64,000 nucleotides of DNA from assembly GCA_001464715.1 (NCBI GenBank), contig LNDT01000025.1:22612-86611 (forward strand), in the 5' to 3' direction. Position 1 is the stretch's first letter; every line of letters starts with the position of its first letter. The notes beneath the pieces are model-generated. The model had not been told where the DNA came from. It was given only the letters and a program-made list of their open reading frames with translations, and made no database searches. The translations under genes were made by a program, and so were the position numbers. Origin of the DNA: Bdellovibrionales bacterium Ga0074137. GTDB lineage: Bacteria > Bdellovibrionota > Bdellovibrionia > Bdellovibrionales > JAMPXM01. Below, piece by piece: positions 8,435-17,162 of this stretch.

Positions 8435-9481
8435 TTAGAGGTGGATGCCTAGGCGGAGCGCCATGGCTTGGGCGGATTCTCCGGGAATGATGTTGTAGGC
8501 GTCGAGGCGATGCGCTGGCACGTTGGCGGGAGTTGTGACGGTGGTGTCGGCTCCGTGTTTAACGAAGAGATCGACGAGCACTTGGTCTTTTAGGCCTATC
8601 GCGAACATCAGTGGTTTCAAATTTGAAATTCCGGCCAGATTTATTGGCGTATTTATGGATTTGCGGCCTGATTCAGTTTCGAAGATGAACTTTGCGATTC
8701 GAGTTCGCTCGGCGCTGCTCGCCCTTGTCCACGCGACCGACGGCATTCCGGAAAAGATGTTGGGGTCCTCGATTTGGACCGATCGAAGCAGTCGAATCTT
8801 TTCGGTAACAAGCGCTCCATAGTCAGCCGTTCTAAAACCGCGCGGAAATGCATTTGTTTCGAGGGGACTCACTGCGCTTGCGGGTCGGTCTGATCCCGGA
8901 ATGGGGCGGGAAGATTTAAAGTAGCTTTCAAGAAGTATCAGGTTCTTTCGATTCGATCGTATCGTAGCAGTAAGAGGTGCGACATCCGTCGCAATCATTA
9001 GTGCGTCGACATCGTGAGACTCTGGCCGAAATTTTCCACCGCTCGACAGTTCATATCCCGACCGGAAAAGCTTCTCGACCAACGTTCCCAAACTTTGGGT
9101 GTCACGACCTGTCGACTTGTAGTTGGTGATCAAGGTTGAAAGAGCTGGCTTGGAGCCCAGCTGAGACGCGTAGAAACGACTTACGCTTTGGCCAAAAAAG
9201 CTAAAGTGGTCGTGAGATTCGGGAATAGTTGAAAGCGTGTCTGTGAGATTGCGAAAAACTCCCGAACCATCGAGGCCGGAGTTTGAGAAGTGGCGAACGT
9301 CTTTAAGAAGCAGCGGAAAAAAAATCGAGTCGATCGCTGTTAATGGGTCCTCAGAAATTTTAGATTCGAAAAGACTTTTACAAGAGACGGCCTCCGCCGC
9401 TTTAACGGAAATCACCTGAGTAGCGGCCAGGGCTACTAGCGCGAATAGTCCGGTTCTTGGTAGGAAACTAAAAATTGTCAC
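8435..9481 (-). CDS. Secreted protein with C-terminal ankyrin-like repeats
   Basis: A 348-residue protein from GTG 9481 (GAGG just upstream) with a signal peptide (about 1-29, ending VKAAEA). The middle has no recognised domain. The last 75 residues include 'SNLKPLMFAIGLKDQVLV' and 'LFVKHGADTTV', the helix pair and beta-turn of ankyrin repeats, with a probable final half repeat. Ankyrin repeats bind proteins, so an exported interaction protein is likely. It forms a two-gene minus-strand unit with the gene at 9504-9992, enclosed by two inverted copies of the 54-bp palindrome. Confidence 0.65.
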   Translation of the reverse strand: MTIFSFLPRTGLFALVALAATQVISVKAAEAVSCKSLFESKISEDPLTAIDSIFFPLLLKDVRHFSNSGLDGSGVFRNLTDTLSTIPESHDHFSFFGQSVSRFYASQLGSKPALSTLITNYKSTGRDTQSLGTLVEKLFRSGYELSSGGKFRPESHDVDALMIATDVAPLTATIRSNRKNLILLESYFKSSRPIPGSDRPASAVSPLETNAFPRGFRTADYGALVTEKIRLLRSVQIEDPNIFSGMPSVAWTRASSAERTRIAKFIFETESGRKSINTPINLAGISNLKPLMFAIGLKDQVLVDLFVKHGADTTVTTPANVPAHRLDAYNIIPGESAQAMALRLGIHL

Positions 9482-9503
9482 AAGGCCTCATCGATGAATG
9501 AAC

Positions 9504-9992
9504 TTATTTGGCGATATGCGCGTGCGAGGTTTGTGGGAGCCCGAGTTCCCGGAAATTCGCTACTGAGGCAAGTCTACTGACGTCGGCAGTGTCCGAAGTG
9601 CATCGGTGAATGAGAGCATCTTGCTCGCGGACGAAAAGTAAGAGGACGCATTCGACATGGTGGGAATTTCCGAGCTCGAAATCCAAGATGTATCGCGCGT
9701 GCGCCGACCCAAACGCTTTTCCGAGAAAGTAGATCCCATAGGCCATAGGGTCTTTGGACCACCGGACAGATTTGATCCGTACATCAGCACCATCGGCATC
9801 TTGAGATATTGCGCTCTCGAGCTGCCCTAAATCGATGTCGCCCTGGGCGGAGCTATATGTGCGCGGGACCGGCGTCTCTTCCATAGCCAATGATTCACTT
9901 GAGCCTGCGAAGACAGACACCGAAAGAAGTGCAGATAGAAACAGGGAAGGAAATAAGAAATGAAATGTGGGCAGGCCAACATTGAGGTTCAC
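9504..9992 (-). CDS. Small secreted protein, unknown function
   Basis: About 162 residues if translation starts at GTG 9992, chosen because GGGAG lies five bases upstream and the next residues form a good signal peptide (hydrophobic LFPSLFLSALLSVSVFAG). A longer reading from TTG at 10100 would put 36 poor residues before the signal. The mature part has 'GDIDLGQLESAISQDADGADV' split by acidic residues, a strand-rich middle and two Cys (in HVECVL and HRCTS) that could form a disulfide. No family is recognised. It lies 22 bases upstream of the ankyrin-like gene and is probably co-transcribed with it. Confidence 0.6.
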   Translation of the reverse strand: MNLNVGLPTFHFLFPSLFLSALLSVSVFAGSSESLAMEETPVPRTYSSAQGDIDLGQLESAISQDADGADVRIKSVRWSKDPMAYGIYFLGKAFGSAHARYILDFELGNSHHVECVLLLFVREQDALIHRCTSDTADVSRLASVANFRELGLPQTSHAHIAK

Positions 9993-10250
9993 ACCGACTC
10001 CCGAGGTCCGTAGAAAAGCGAGCAACAGGTCCAAACTAAATTTGCAAAACTTTAGCCCCCGCACCGATGCAACTCCGGGTCCCGCGAAAATCGTCGTCAA
10101 AATCTCATTTGAACGCCAGCCGCCCCAGCAAGCTGCGACTCACTCTATATAAATGACACAAAGAAGAGCCGACAAAGCACCAATCGGCCGGCGCAATGCT
10201 CCCCCTCCCCCCGGCGGAAGCGAGGCCCTCCCCACCCCGGCAAGAGCGAG

Positions 10251-10304
10251 GGTGGATTCTTTTCGAACCTCACGTACTCGTGGCGTTCGAAAAGAACTTC
10301 CACC
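10251..10304. repeat. 54-bp quasi-palindrome, copy 2 (exact inverse of 8261-8314)
   Basis: The sequence from GGTGGATTC to CTTCCACC is base-for-base the reverse complement of 8261-8314. It lies in the 350-base gap before the gliding-type locus. The rest of that gap (10101-10250, 10305-10453) holds no supported gene; a 70-codon open frame there is built from the repeat. The preserved asymmetry of the two arms shows the copies share an origin. Confidence 0.85.
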
Positions 10305-10389
10305 GTCGCGGTTTGCCGAACTTTGTCACCGCGATGTTTTTAATACCAGGCCGCAAGCGTTCTAAGCGGTGCTGAGTGGCGCAAGGCCA

Positions 10390-10405
10390 TGGCACCGGCA
10401 TTGCG
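10390..10405 (+). promoter_or_regulatory. Putative sigma-54 (-24/-12) promoter for the gliding-type operon
   Basis: TGGCACC-GGCA-TTGCG matches the consensus TGGCACG-N4-TTGCW at all but two positions and keeps the 10-base spacing between GG and GC. It lies 49 bases before the ATG at 10454. Transcription would begin near 10416, leaving a short leader with the GGAGG at 10440. No enhancer-binding protein is adjacent. A chance match is possible. Confidence 0.45.
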
Positions 10406-10453
10406 ATGGATGACGCCGGTTCCCCAATTTACCGGGACCGGAGGATATTCAAA

Positions 10454-11128
10454 ATGGGTTCGTTTATCACGTCATTGTCTGAAGCATTTAACCACGGTGG
10501 GTTTCTTATGTGGGCTATTGTTCCGGTTCACATTGTGAGCTTGGCAATCATCGCCGAACGAGTCATCGCTCTTTATTTCCGCCGGGAGCTCAATCAAAAA
10601 ACGTTGGTTCGTTTGTTCGAAGCCGACATCCGTAAAGGTCAGATCGATAAGTTGATGGCTCAGGCCAAGCGTATCGAGAGTGAACCGATCGCCGTTGTAG
10701 CTATGGCAGGAGCGCAGGCGACTCAAGATCTCGCTGGTAAAGAAGAAGTGCAGCTTCGGATGGATGAGGTTCTTCTTGAAGAGCAGGGTCGTCTCGAAAA
10801 GCGCACTGGTTTCCTTGCGATGCTTGGAAACGTAGCGACGCTTCTTGGTCTTTTGGGAACTATCACAGGTATGATCAAGTCGTTCGCGGCTGTCGGAACT
10901 GCTGATGCGTCTCAGAAAGCAGCTTTGCTGTCGTCGGGTATTTCAGAAGCGATGAATGCAACAGCTTATGGTTTGATCGTCGCTGTACCGGCGCTTGTTA
11001 TGTACGCGGTTCTTCAAAACCGTACGAACCAGCTCGCTGACGATTTGAACAAAGCAGCGCTTAAGCTCTTTATCTGGCTCACTTACAATTTCGAAACAGT
11101 TTCGATTTCAAAACGAAAGTCGATGTAG
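10454..11128 (+). CDS. MotA/TolQ/ExbB proton-channel protein (AglR-like)
   Basis: A 224-residue inner-membrane protein. The start at ATG 10454 is chosen because GGAGG stands 10 bases upstream and the reading frame from 10376 would add 26 unlikely residues. It has a membrane segment at about 15-40, a long cytoplasmic helical loop, and two C-terminal membrane helices with LGNVATLLGLLGTITGMI and 'GISEAMNATAYGLIVAVPAL', the hallmark of the TolQ/ExbB/MotA fold. The conserved Thr and small residues that line the proton path are present. With two TolR-like partners directly downstream it should form a proton-motive-force-driven stator, like AglR with AglQ/AglS in Myxococcus gliding. Confidence 0.92.
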   Translation: MGSFITSLSEAFNHGGFLMWAIVPVHIVSLAIIAERVIALYFRRELNQKTLVRLFEADIRKGQIDKLMAQAKRIESEPIAVVAMAGAQATQDLAGKEEVQLRMDEVLLEEQGRLEKRTGFLAMLGNVATLLGLLGTITGMIKSFAAVGTADASQKAALLSSGISEAMNATAYGLIVAVPALVMYAVLQNRTNQLADDLNKAALKLFIWLTYNFETVSISKRKSM

Positions 11129-11131
11129 GCC

Positions 11132-11608
11132 ATGGTTTCGTCGAGCGGAAAAAAAGATAAACGAGATCTCGATTTCGAGCTGAATCTGATTCCGGCGATT
11201 GATCTGTTGTCGACTTGCATCTGCTTTCTTCTCTTCACAGCGGTTTGGCTCAGCCTTGGTTCGCTGAAAATGACTCAAGCAACGGGTGAAGTGAATATGG
11301 CGAGTGGAGCGAATCCTCCATCGCTTTGGATCGAAGTAGCAAGAAGCGGTCAACTGACTCTCTCAACACGTGATCTTCCAAGCGGACAGCGTGGTCTTCA
11401 GAACTCGGTACTTTCGGGTTCTGCGGGTGGGAAAGTCGATCGTCAGAAGTTGGCTCAGGCTTTAGAGCTCGTTAAAAAAAGGATGCCTATGATCGCAACA
11501 GTGATCGTTCGCCCTGAAACAAAAGTCGCCTACGGCGAAGTGATAGCAGTTATCGACAGTCTTAAATCCGCAAAGATTAAAGACGTCGGCATTGCTCCCG
11601 AAACATAA
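11132..11608 (+). CDS. TolR/ExbD-family stator protein 1 (AglQ/AglS-like)
   Basis: A 158-residue protein three bases after the TolQ-like stop. A short basic cytoplasmic N-terminus leads to one membrane helix starting NLIPAIDLLSTCICFLL; the Asp in 'PAID' is the conserved proton-carrying residue of ExbD/TolR. The periplasmic part ends with 'MIATVIVRPETKVAYGEVIAVIDSLKS' split across a strand and helix, as in the TolR dimerisation domain (residues about 120-155). It is a likely partner of the upstream channel. Confidence 0.9.
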   Translation: MVSSSGKKDKRDLDFELNLIPAIDLLSTCICFLLFTAVWLSLGSLKMTQATGEVNMASGANPPSLWIEVARSGQLTLSTRDLPSGQRGLQNSVLSGSAGGKVDRQKLAQALELVKKRMPMIATVIVRPETKVAYGEVIAVIDSLKSAKIKDVGIAPET

Positions 11609-11650
11609 GCCAAAACACTTTAGGCTTTGAAGAGAGAATAGAGGATTCGC

Positions 11651-12244
11651 ATGGGAACCGCGAAATCAAAACAGAATACCGATCACACGAGGCCGCGTCC
11701 AGCAAGCTTCATCCCCTCGCAGGGACCTGCGATCGGTCTTCCGTCGCCCCTTGGCAGCGTTATGTCGAGTCAGCAAACGGCAAGTCGTCGAAAGAAAGAC
11801 ATGAACACGCCACTTTTGCTGACAGCTCTCGTCGATGCATTTTCGATTCTAGTGATCTTTCTCTTGGTTCAGATTGCTGGTGTGCCGAACGAGTATGAGG
11901 CCAACGACAAGCTGATGCTTCCAAAGGCGTCGGCCGTTAGCGACATTTCGAACGACAAAACTGCAGTCATTACGAATTTAGTTTTTGTTGATGGTGGCTT
12001 TAAGCTGGATGGACAGACGGTAACGATGGCGACTCTTAAAAATCAGCTGGTACGAATTAAAGCTGAAAAAGGCGCTTCAGTCCGTCTCATTATTCAGGCC
12101 GATCAGCGTTCGGACTTTGACCGCATCGCGCCGATCCTTGCGATCACAGCCGAGGCTGGAATTGCAAATCTTGAATTCGCAGTCGAGTCCGTCGCCGCCG
12201 ACGTAGCTTCAAATAGCAGTGGCGCTTCAGGAGTTTCGAAGTGA
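11651..12244 (+). CDS. TolR/ExbD-family stator protein 2 (AglQ/AglS-like)
   Basis: A 197-residue protein with GAGG before ATG 11651. It differs from the first TolR copy by a cytoplasmic N-terminus of about 55 residues rich in Ser, Pro and Gln. The membrane helix then has TALVDAFSILVIFLLVQ, with the conserved Asp. The periplasmic domain includes 'VRLIIQADQRSDFDRIAPIL', matching the TolR C-terminal fold. Two non-identical TolR proteins with one TolQ reproduce the AglR-AglQ-AglS arrangement. The stop overlaps the next gene's GTG start (GTGA), pointing to translational coupling. Confidence 0.9.
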   Translation: MGTAKSKQNTDHTRPRPASFIPSQGPAIGLPSPLGSVMSSQQTASRRKKDMNTPLLLTALVDAFSILVIFLLVQIAGVPNEYEANDKLMLPKASAVSDISNDKTAVITNLVFVDGGFKLDGQTVTMATLKNQLVRIKAEKGASVRLIIQADQRSDFDRIAPILAITAEAGIANLEFAVESVAADVASNSSGASGVSK

Positions 12245-15200
12245 AAACAATCGCACGCCGAATTCAAACGACTTTAGCTGTTGTGACTCTTGTCCTTTCG
12301 TCGGGATTGGCTGCGAACTCTTTCGCGGCCGAGCCGGAAAAAATGGACATCGGTACTCATCGCTTTCTCATTGAGAAGCTTGAGGCTGTCTTGAGTGCGA
12401 CACCAAAAGATGATTCGACGCGCGTGCCGGCACTTCTTCGCCTGGCGGACCTCTACTCGGAAGAAGCTCGCCTTTTATCGATGCAGGAAATTGAACGCGG
12501 ATGCTTTCAAAATCCAAAAGCCGAGGGCTGCGGAGTTTCAAAGAAAGACCGCCAACTTGCTATTCAAGCCTACGAGCAGGCGCTTTCTGAAAGTTCGGGA
12601 AAAAGCCAAAGCCGAATCCTTTTTCAGTTGGCTCACTTGTATGAAATGGACGGAGAGAACGGAAAAGCAGCAAAGCTTTACCGCCGTATTCTTACTTTAG
12701 GTCCAAAACAGTTTTCGCAAATCGTACTTGGTCAATCGCAGGCAGGTCTTGGCGAAATCGCATTTAAAGAGCAGCGTTTTTCAGACGCCAAGCGAGATTT
12801 TGAAAAATCACTTCTCAATAAGTCGACGCCGCGTCGTGGTTGGATTCAGTACCGAATCGCTTGGTCTGAATTAAATCTTGGGCAGCCTCAAAAAGGTAAA
12901 GCTCGCCTCCTTTCGATTCTTCAAACTCCGTCACTCATGGTTTTGGATTCGACGAATTCGAATAAGCCTGATGCTTCTTTCCAAGAAGACATTGCGCGCG
13001 ATTTGACTGTGTTTTACGCACAAACCGGATTTAACCAACAAGACATCGAAGCACTTTGGGCCTTGAGTCCAGAAGCCAGTCGCAAGTCAATTTTGATGGC
13101 CCTGGCTGAAGAGGCCGAGCGTCTTGGTCAAAAGCGCGCTGCGATTACAGTTTGGACAATGCTCGCGGCTCGACCGCTTGAAAAGGATCGTCTCGAAAAT
13201 CGCGAGCGCATCGAAGCTCTGACCCGTGTCGCGACTCTGCGATTCGGACTTGGTGAAAAAGCAAAAGCCGTTGTCGACTTCCGTCAGGCGTTGGAGCTTT
13301 GGAAGAAATCAAGCTGCTCGCCGGAAGCCGAGTGTGATCTGCTTCAGCGTCGCCTTCGAAAGCTGGTCGTCGACTGGAATAAAAACGAAGAGACAAAACT
13401 TTCAAAAGAACTTTTTGAGATGTATCGCCTTTACGCTGGAAAATTCTCGAACGATGTCGAGATGATTTTCTGGGGCGCGAATGTCGGTCGTGAGCTAAAG
13501 TTGAACCGTGAAGCGGTAGAACTTTACCGTCAGGCCGCAGAAGTGGCAGCTGGTCAGCTTTCAAACGGGAAGCCTGAGATCAAGACTGTCTTTGAAGGAA
13601 GTCTTCTCTCTGGAATCGAACTTGCGGAACTCACAGGCGACCTTAAGCTTCGTGAGAGTGCTTACTTACATTATCTAAAATTGAATCCCAACGGCGCTAA
13701 AGCCCTTGATGTTCACTATCAGTTGGCTCAAGTGGAATACGCTCGCGGTGATATGAATAAGGCGTCGGATCGTTTCTACCAGATCGCAACTCGTCAAGAG
13801 GCTTGCCGATCGAATCAAAAGCCGGCTCTTTGCGGACAAGCGGCGGACCTAGCGCTCGACGCAATTGTCATTCTGAAAAATGACGAACGTCTTGAAGCAA
13901 CGGCTCTTGAGTTTGCTTCAATGTACCCAAAGACGGGCAAAGACTATATGGCCGTCGCTCGTCGAGCACGTCTGAACTTGGCCGCAAAAGCGGCCAATGG
14001 AACTTCGACATCGCAAATGACCGAGAACCTCAAGAAGCTCTCAAACTTGAGTCTGACGTCGGCCACTCGTGAAGAAGTTCTTCTGACACATCAGAATCGG
14101 TTCGTATTGGCTGAGAAAACTCGCGATTTCGCGGCCGCCAATGCAGCTGCTGTTTCGATCATCAATTTCCCTGGCGCGACAGCTTCCGAGCGCGAAGATG
14201 CGATGGCAAAACGTCTTTGGGTGGCTGAAATGCAGCTCGATTTCGCGACAGCTTACGTCACGGCTCGACAGATGAAGTTTTCAAATATGAAACCAGCCGA
14301 TCGCGAATTAAAGCTCGCTCTGCTTTCTGACCTCGCCGGTAAAGACTCGCGTCCTCACTTAAAGACGTTCATTTCGCTGACGAAAAATCGTCAGGCTGAA
14401 CTCGCAGCTCGGGCAAGCCTCGTGAAGGCGTCAAATTACTCAGTCGCTGAATTCAATCGTCATTTCCAGCGCTTCCAAGATGATCGCGGTCTGTTTTCAA
14501 GCCTGGCACTTGAGGTTTATTCAAGAAACCCATCAAAGACGCTTCAGAAAAAGCTTCTGAGTGTTCGTTCCTTCAAAACCAGTCCCGAAGCAGGAATTCT
14601 GGTTCGTGCAGGGGAGCTTTCGAAACTTAATCAGTGGGCTTCGCGCTTGGCGCAATCAAAACTTCCCTCGAACGCGAGCGACAAAGTTCTGGGTCGTGCT
14701 CTTCAGGCACGAGTGAAGCAATTGGCGGACGCCGACCGTTTCGCGAACCAGCAGATTTCAACACAAGACGGATGGTTACAGGCCGTGGCCCTTCAGATCG
14801 TCGCCAAAGAAAACCGACGTTTGCGTGAAGAAGTGTTGGGTCTTCCAGTTCCAAAAGGTCTGAAGGATGCGGATGCAAATCGCTACCGCGCTCTTATCGC
14901 TCGTCAGGTTTCTCCATTTGAAATCAAAGCTTTGAAGATTGATCAGCGAACGAAAAAGTTTTGGAACCAAAATCCAGCCGACACGGTGGCTAAAATGCTG
15001 GAATCTTCGATGGGTCCAAAGCGCCAACTGATTCAAAAAGAATCTGAGGCCTTGGTATCGGTTCTTCGTCATATTTCAGACGAAACAGTTGCGGGATCGT
15101 CGGTCCGAAGACTTGAGACGGCGATTGATTCGCGCCCCTCGGAAGTTCGTCCTTCGACGTTGGCTTCGGCACGAGACGACGTTCGCGAGAATCCGTTTGA

Positions 15201-15306
15201 TCTTGACCGCTTAAAACGCCTTCGAAGTCTCGAGATCGAGGCCGGACGCGAAACTATGGTGACTTATTTGAATTCTCGAATGAACCAAATCGGAGCGCGC
15301 CAATGA
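12241..15306 (+). CDS. Very large periplasmic TPR-repeat protein of the gliding-type locus (GltD/GltE-like)
   Basis: A 1021-residue protein from GTG 12241 with a signal peptide (about 1-30, ending SFAAE). Nearly all of it is helical. Recognisable TPR units include 'RILFQLAHLYEMDGENGKAA' (about 120-140), 'GLGEIAFKEQRFSDAKRDF' (about 165-190) and 'VHYQLAQVEYARGDMNKASD' (about 490-515). Paired Cys residues occur in the first and middle repeats. Large periplasmic TPR proteins form the scaffold between stator and outer membrane in Myxococcus (GltD/AgmU, GltE/AglT); sequence alone does not tell me which one this matches. The stop overlaps the next ATG. Confidence 0.8.
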   Translation: MKTIARRIQTTLAVVTLVLSSGLAANSFAAEPEKMDIGTHRFLIEKLEAVLSATPKDDSTRVPALLRLADLYSEEARLLSMQEIERGCFQNPKAEGCGVSKKDRQLAIQAYEQALSESSGKSQSRILFQLAHLYEMDGENGKAAKLYRRILTLGPKQFSQIVLGQSQAGLGEIAFKEQRFSDAKRDFEKSLLNKSTPRRGWIQYRIAWSELNLGQPQKGKARLLSILQTPSLMVLDSTNSNKPDASFQEDIARDLTVFYAQTGFNQQDIEALWALSPEASRKSILMALAEEAERLGQKRAAITVWTMLAARPLEKDRLENRERIEALTRVATLRFGLGEKAKAVVDFRQALELWKKSSCSPEAECDLLQRRLRKLVVDWNKNEETKLSKELFEMYRLYAGKFSNDVEMIFWGANVGRELKLNREAVELYRQAAEVAAGQLSNGKPEIKTVFEGSLLSGIELAELTGDLKLRESAYLHYLKLNPNGAKALDVHYQLAQVEYARGDMNKASDRFYQIATRQEACRSNQKPALCGQAADLALDAIVILKNDERLEATALEFASMYPKTGKDYMAVARRARLNLAAKAANGTSTSQMTENLKKLSNLSLTSATREEVLLTHQNRFVLAEKTRDFAAANAAAVSIINFPGATASEREDAMAKRLWVAEMQLDFATAYVTARQMKFSNMKPADRELKLALLSDLAGKDSRPHLKTFISLTKNRQAELAARASLVKASNYSVAEFNRHFQRFQDDRGLFSSLALEVYSRNPSKTLQKKLLSVRSFKTSPEAGILVRAGELSKLNQWASRLAQSKLPSNASDKVLGRALQARVKQLADADRFANQQISTQDGWLQAVALQIVAKENRRLREEVLGLPVPKGLKDADANRYRALIARQVSPFEIKALKIDQRTKKFWNQNPADTVAKMLESSMGPKRQLIQKESEALVSVLRHISDETVAGSSVRRLETAIDSRPSEVRPSTLASARDDVRENPFDLDRLKRLRSLEIEAGRETMVTYLNSRMNQIGARQ

Positions 15307-15605
15307 ACCTTCAAATGAATAAAAAAGTTTTTATCGGTGTCATCTACGCTCTGACGTTAATTGTGATGCTCATTCCGACACTCGGAAAAGCAGCTGTACG
15401 CGGAAAGACCGTTCCTTCGTCAATTCGAAATGGCCACACAAAGCTTTCGACATCGATGGCGTTTTCCGGATCGCGCGTTGGCGGACAGTACCAGGTTCCG
15501 TCCGAAGCGACAGCCCGAATTGAAAATGAAAAACCGATCGAGGAATTGCTCGGTTTAAGAACGCAGTTTCGTGATCGCATGAAGCAAGACGAAGAGAGAA
15601 ACTAG
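15303..15605 (+). CDS. Small single-span membrane or secreted protein of the gliding-type locus
   Basis: A 100-residue protein whose ATG overlaps the previous stop (ATGA). Residues about 8-28 form a hydrophobic segment ending at a possible signal cleavage site (GKAAV). The rest is polar and ends in a charged helix (LLGLRTQFRDRMKQDEE). It has no recognisable domain. Position between the TPR scaffold and the TonB-like protein suggests a linker subunit, comparable in size and place to GltF, but similarity is not visible by eye. Confidence 0.65.
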   Translation: MNLQMNKKVFIGVIYALTLIVMLIPTLGKAAVRGKTVPSSIRNGHTKLSTSMAFSGSRVGGQYQVPSEATARIENEKPIEELLGLRTQFRDRMKQDEERN

Positions 15606-15606
15606 T

Positions 15607-16932
15607 ATGGCAAACGCAGCTAAAGCAAAAGATCAGTCGCAGGGACATATGGTTCTTCTTAATTCGAAGGGTGAAACGGTTCGTTCGTTTCACTTGGATC
15701 TTGAAGACAGTCGCTCGAGCGATGCATCGACCAAGATCACTGTGATCTATCGTCACGATACTCACCGAATCGAGCCAGCGCTTCAAACAGATGATCTTCA
15801 AAGTGAAGGAATCTTGTTTGATGTGATTGGTGAGACGTCGACTAAAGAAATCAAGCTTCGTCCATTTCTTGTCGGACGTGTTGGTAGCCTCGCTTGGGCT
15901 GATAATTCGGTCGAAGCGACTCTTCCGCCAAGCTTTGATCTTCAAAAAGAAGACGATCGTCGCGATCTTGTTCTTGCAGGAAAATGGATCGCCGGAGTTC
16001 AAGTTGCACTCCTAATGCTGATCATGGTGCTTGGTCACTTCCTTGCTAAAAATGATGAGAAAGAAGAAGTCGTAACGACCATTCGAACCATCGAACTTCC
16101 AAAAGAATCACCTGTTATGGCTCGACCCACGGTCACTCCGCCAAAAGCGGTCGCGAAAGCTCGCCCTGTGGTTCAAAAGCGCCAGGTCGTTCAAAAACCA
16201 AAACCACAACCGCGCATCGTGACTAAGAACGCTCCAAAGACGAACAATCGCCGTGTGGTCACAGCGCAAATTCCAAAGACGGCTCCAAAAGTTGAATCGA
16301 TGGGTGCCCTCGGTGCGCTTGGTGGAATGACTAAGAAAATGCAGACCGGTGGCGGTTTGAATTTGTCGGGCGCTTCGTTTGCTCGCGGTGCTGATAAAGG
16401 TTCGGGCGGCGGCGGCGCAGGTCGTGCGGGTTCGGGCGGAGTCTCGGGCGCTCTTTTCGGAAAAGGTTTGATCGCTGCTTCGAATGGTTCAGGAGCTCGC
16501 GCCGGCTCGGCGGGTGGCTATGGAACTAAAGGTAAGGGCGGTGGTCGCCAAGGTTACGGACTTCACAATCTTGCTGGAGCCTCTGGCGGTTACGTCGCTC
16601 CGCTCTCGAGTGATTCGTTTGTTGAAGGTGGCCTCACGCATGATCAAGTTAAAGAAGTGATCGAGCGAAACATGGGTCAGATCCGGTACTGCTATGAGAA
16701 GAGCTTGCAGCTGGAACCGAATCTTCGTGGTCGTGTCGCTGTGAATTTCGTGATCGCTGGATCAGGTCGAGTGTCGACAGCGCGGGTTCAGCACTCGTCG
16801 GTCGATTCATCGAAACTTGAGGGTTGTGTTGTTTCGAAACTCAAAGACTTCAAGTTCCCGCAGCCTGTGGCTGGCGTGAATGTTCAAGTTCAGTACCCCT
16901 TCAGCTTCCAGCGTGGTCTCGCCGCGAAGTGA
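15607..16932 (+). CDS. Inner-membrane-anchored AgmX/PglI C-terminal-domain (TonB-like) protein, GltG/GltJ-like
   Basis: A 441-residue protein, one base after the previous stop. Its layout is: a cytoplasmic beta-rich domain (about 1-120, FHA-like in look: HMVLLNSKGE, FLVGRVGS), one membrane helix (about 126-147), a Pro/Lys-rich periplasmic stretch (about 155-225), a Gly/Ser-rich stretch (about 235-320), and a C-terminal domain from about 338. That domain has VIERNMGQIRYCYEKSLQ followed by LRGRVAVNFVI and 'GCVVSKLKDFKFPQP', diagnostic of the AgmX/PglI TonB-like domain. It should carry force from the stator across the periplasm. The terminator at 16981 ends this first half of the locus. Confidence 0.9.
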   Translation: MANAAKAKDQSQGHMVLLNSKGETVRSFHLDLEDSRSSDASTKITVIYRHDTHRIEPALQTDDLQSEGILFDVIGETSTKEIKLRPFLVGRVGSLAWADNSVEATLPPSFDLQKEDDRRDLVLAGKWIAGVQVALLMLIMVLGHFLAKNDEKEEVVTTIRTIELPKESPVMARPTVTPPKAVAKARPVVQKRQVVQKPKPQPRIVTKNAPKTNNRRVVTAQIPKTAPKVESMGALGALGGMTKKMQTGGGLNLSGASFARGADKGSGGGGAGRAGSGGVSGALFGKGLIAASNGSGARAGSAGGYGTKGKGGGRQGYGLHNLAGASGGYVAPLSSDSFVEGGLTHDQVKEVIERNMGQIRYCYEKSLQLEPNLRGRVAVNFVIAGSGRVSTARVQHSSVDSSKLEGCVVSKLKDFKFPQPVAGVNVQVQYPFSFQRGLAAK

Positions 16933-16980
16933 TTCTAGGCCCTTCTAGGAGGGTCTTCCAAAACAGTTAAAAAACGTCTC

Positions 16981-17008
16981 ACGGGTGCCCAAAACAGGCA
17001 CCCGTTTG
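16981..17008 (+). terminator. Rho-independent-like terminator after the AgmX/PglI-domain gene
   Basis: ACGGGTGCC, a seven-base loop (CAAAACA) and GGCACCCGT form a perfect 9-bp stem followed by a short T-run (TTTG). It separates the motor genes from the outer-membrane half of the locus. The T-run is short, so readthrough is plausible. Confidence 0.7.
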
Positions 17009-17162
17009 TACGTTCGCCAACGTCTATAAGCCTGAAATCACACTGGATTCGAGGTGACCGTGGGTCCGGCGCGGCACGAGAAGCGCAATGACTGGAGTGT
17101 GGAGCGTCCGCAGATAAATGCGGGCCTCAGGTTCAAATAAACGAACACGGATGGGTGCCAAA

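Noticed and set aside
8254..10304. Insertion sequence or composite transposon
   Set aside because: No transposase or target-site duplication is visible; only the inverted palindromes support mobility.
10153..10365. 70-codon plus-strand open frame
   Set aside because: It is made largely of the 54-bp palindrome and Pro/Arg-rich shadow sequence, without a ribosome-binding site.
17053..17067. 15-bp string GGTGACCGTGGGTCC shared with 29141-29155
   Set aside because: In 64 kb a few 15-mer repeats are expected by chance, and the flanks do not match.
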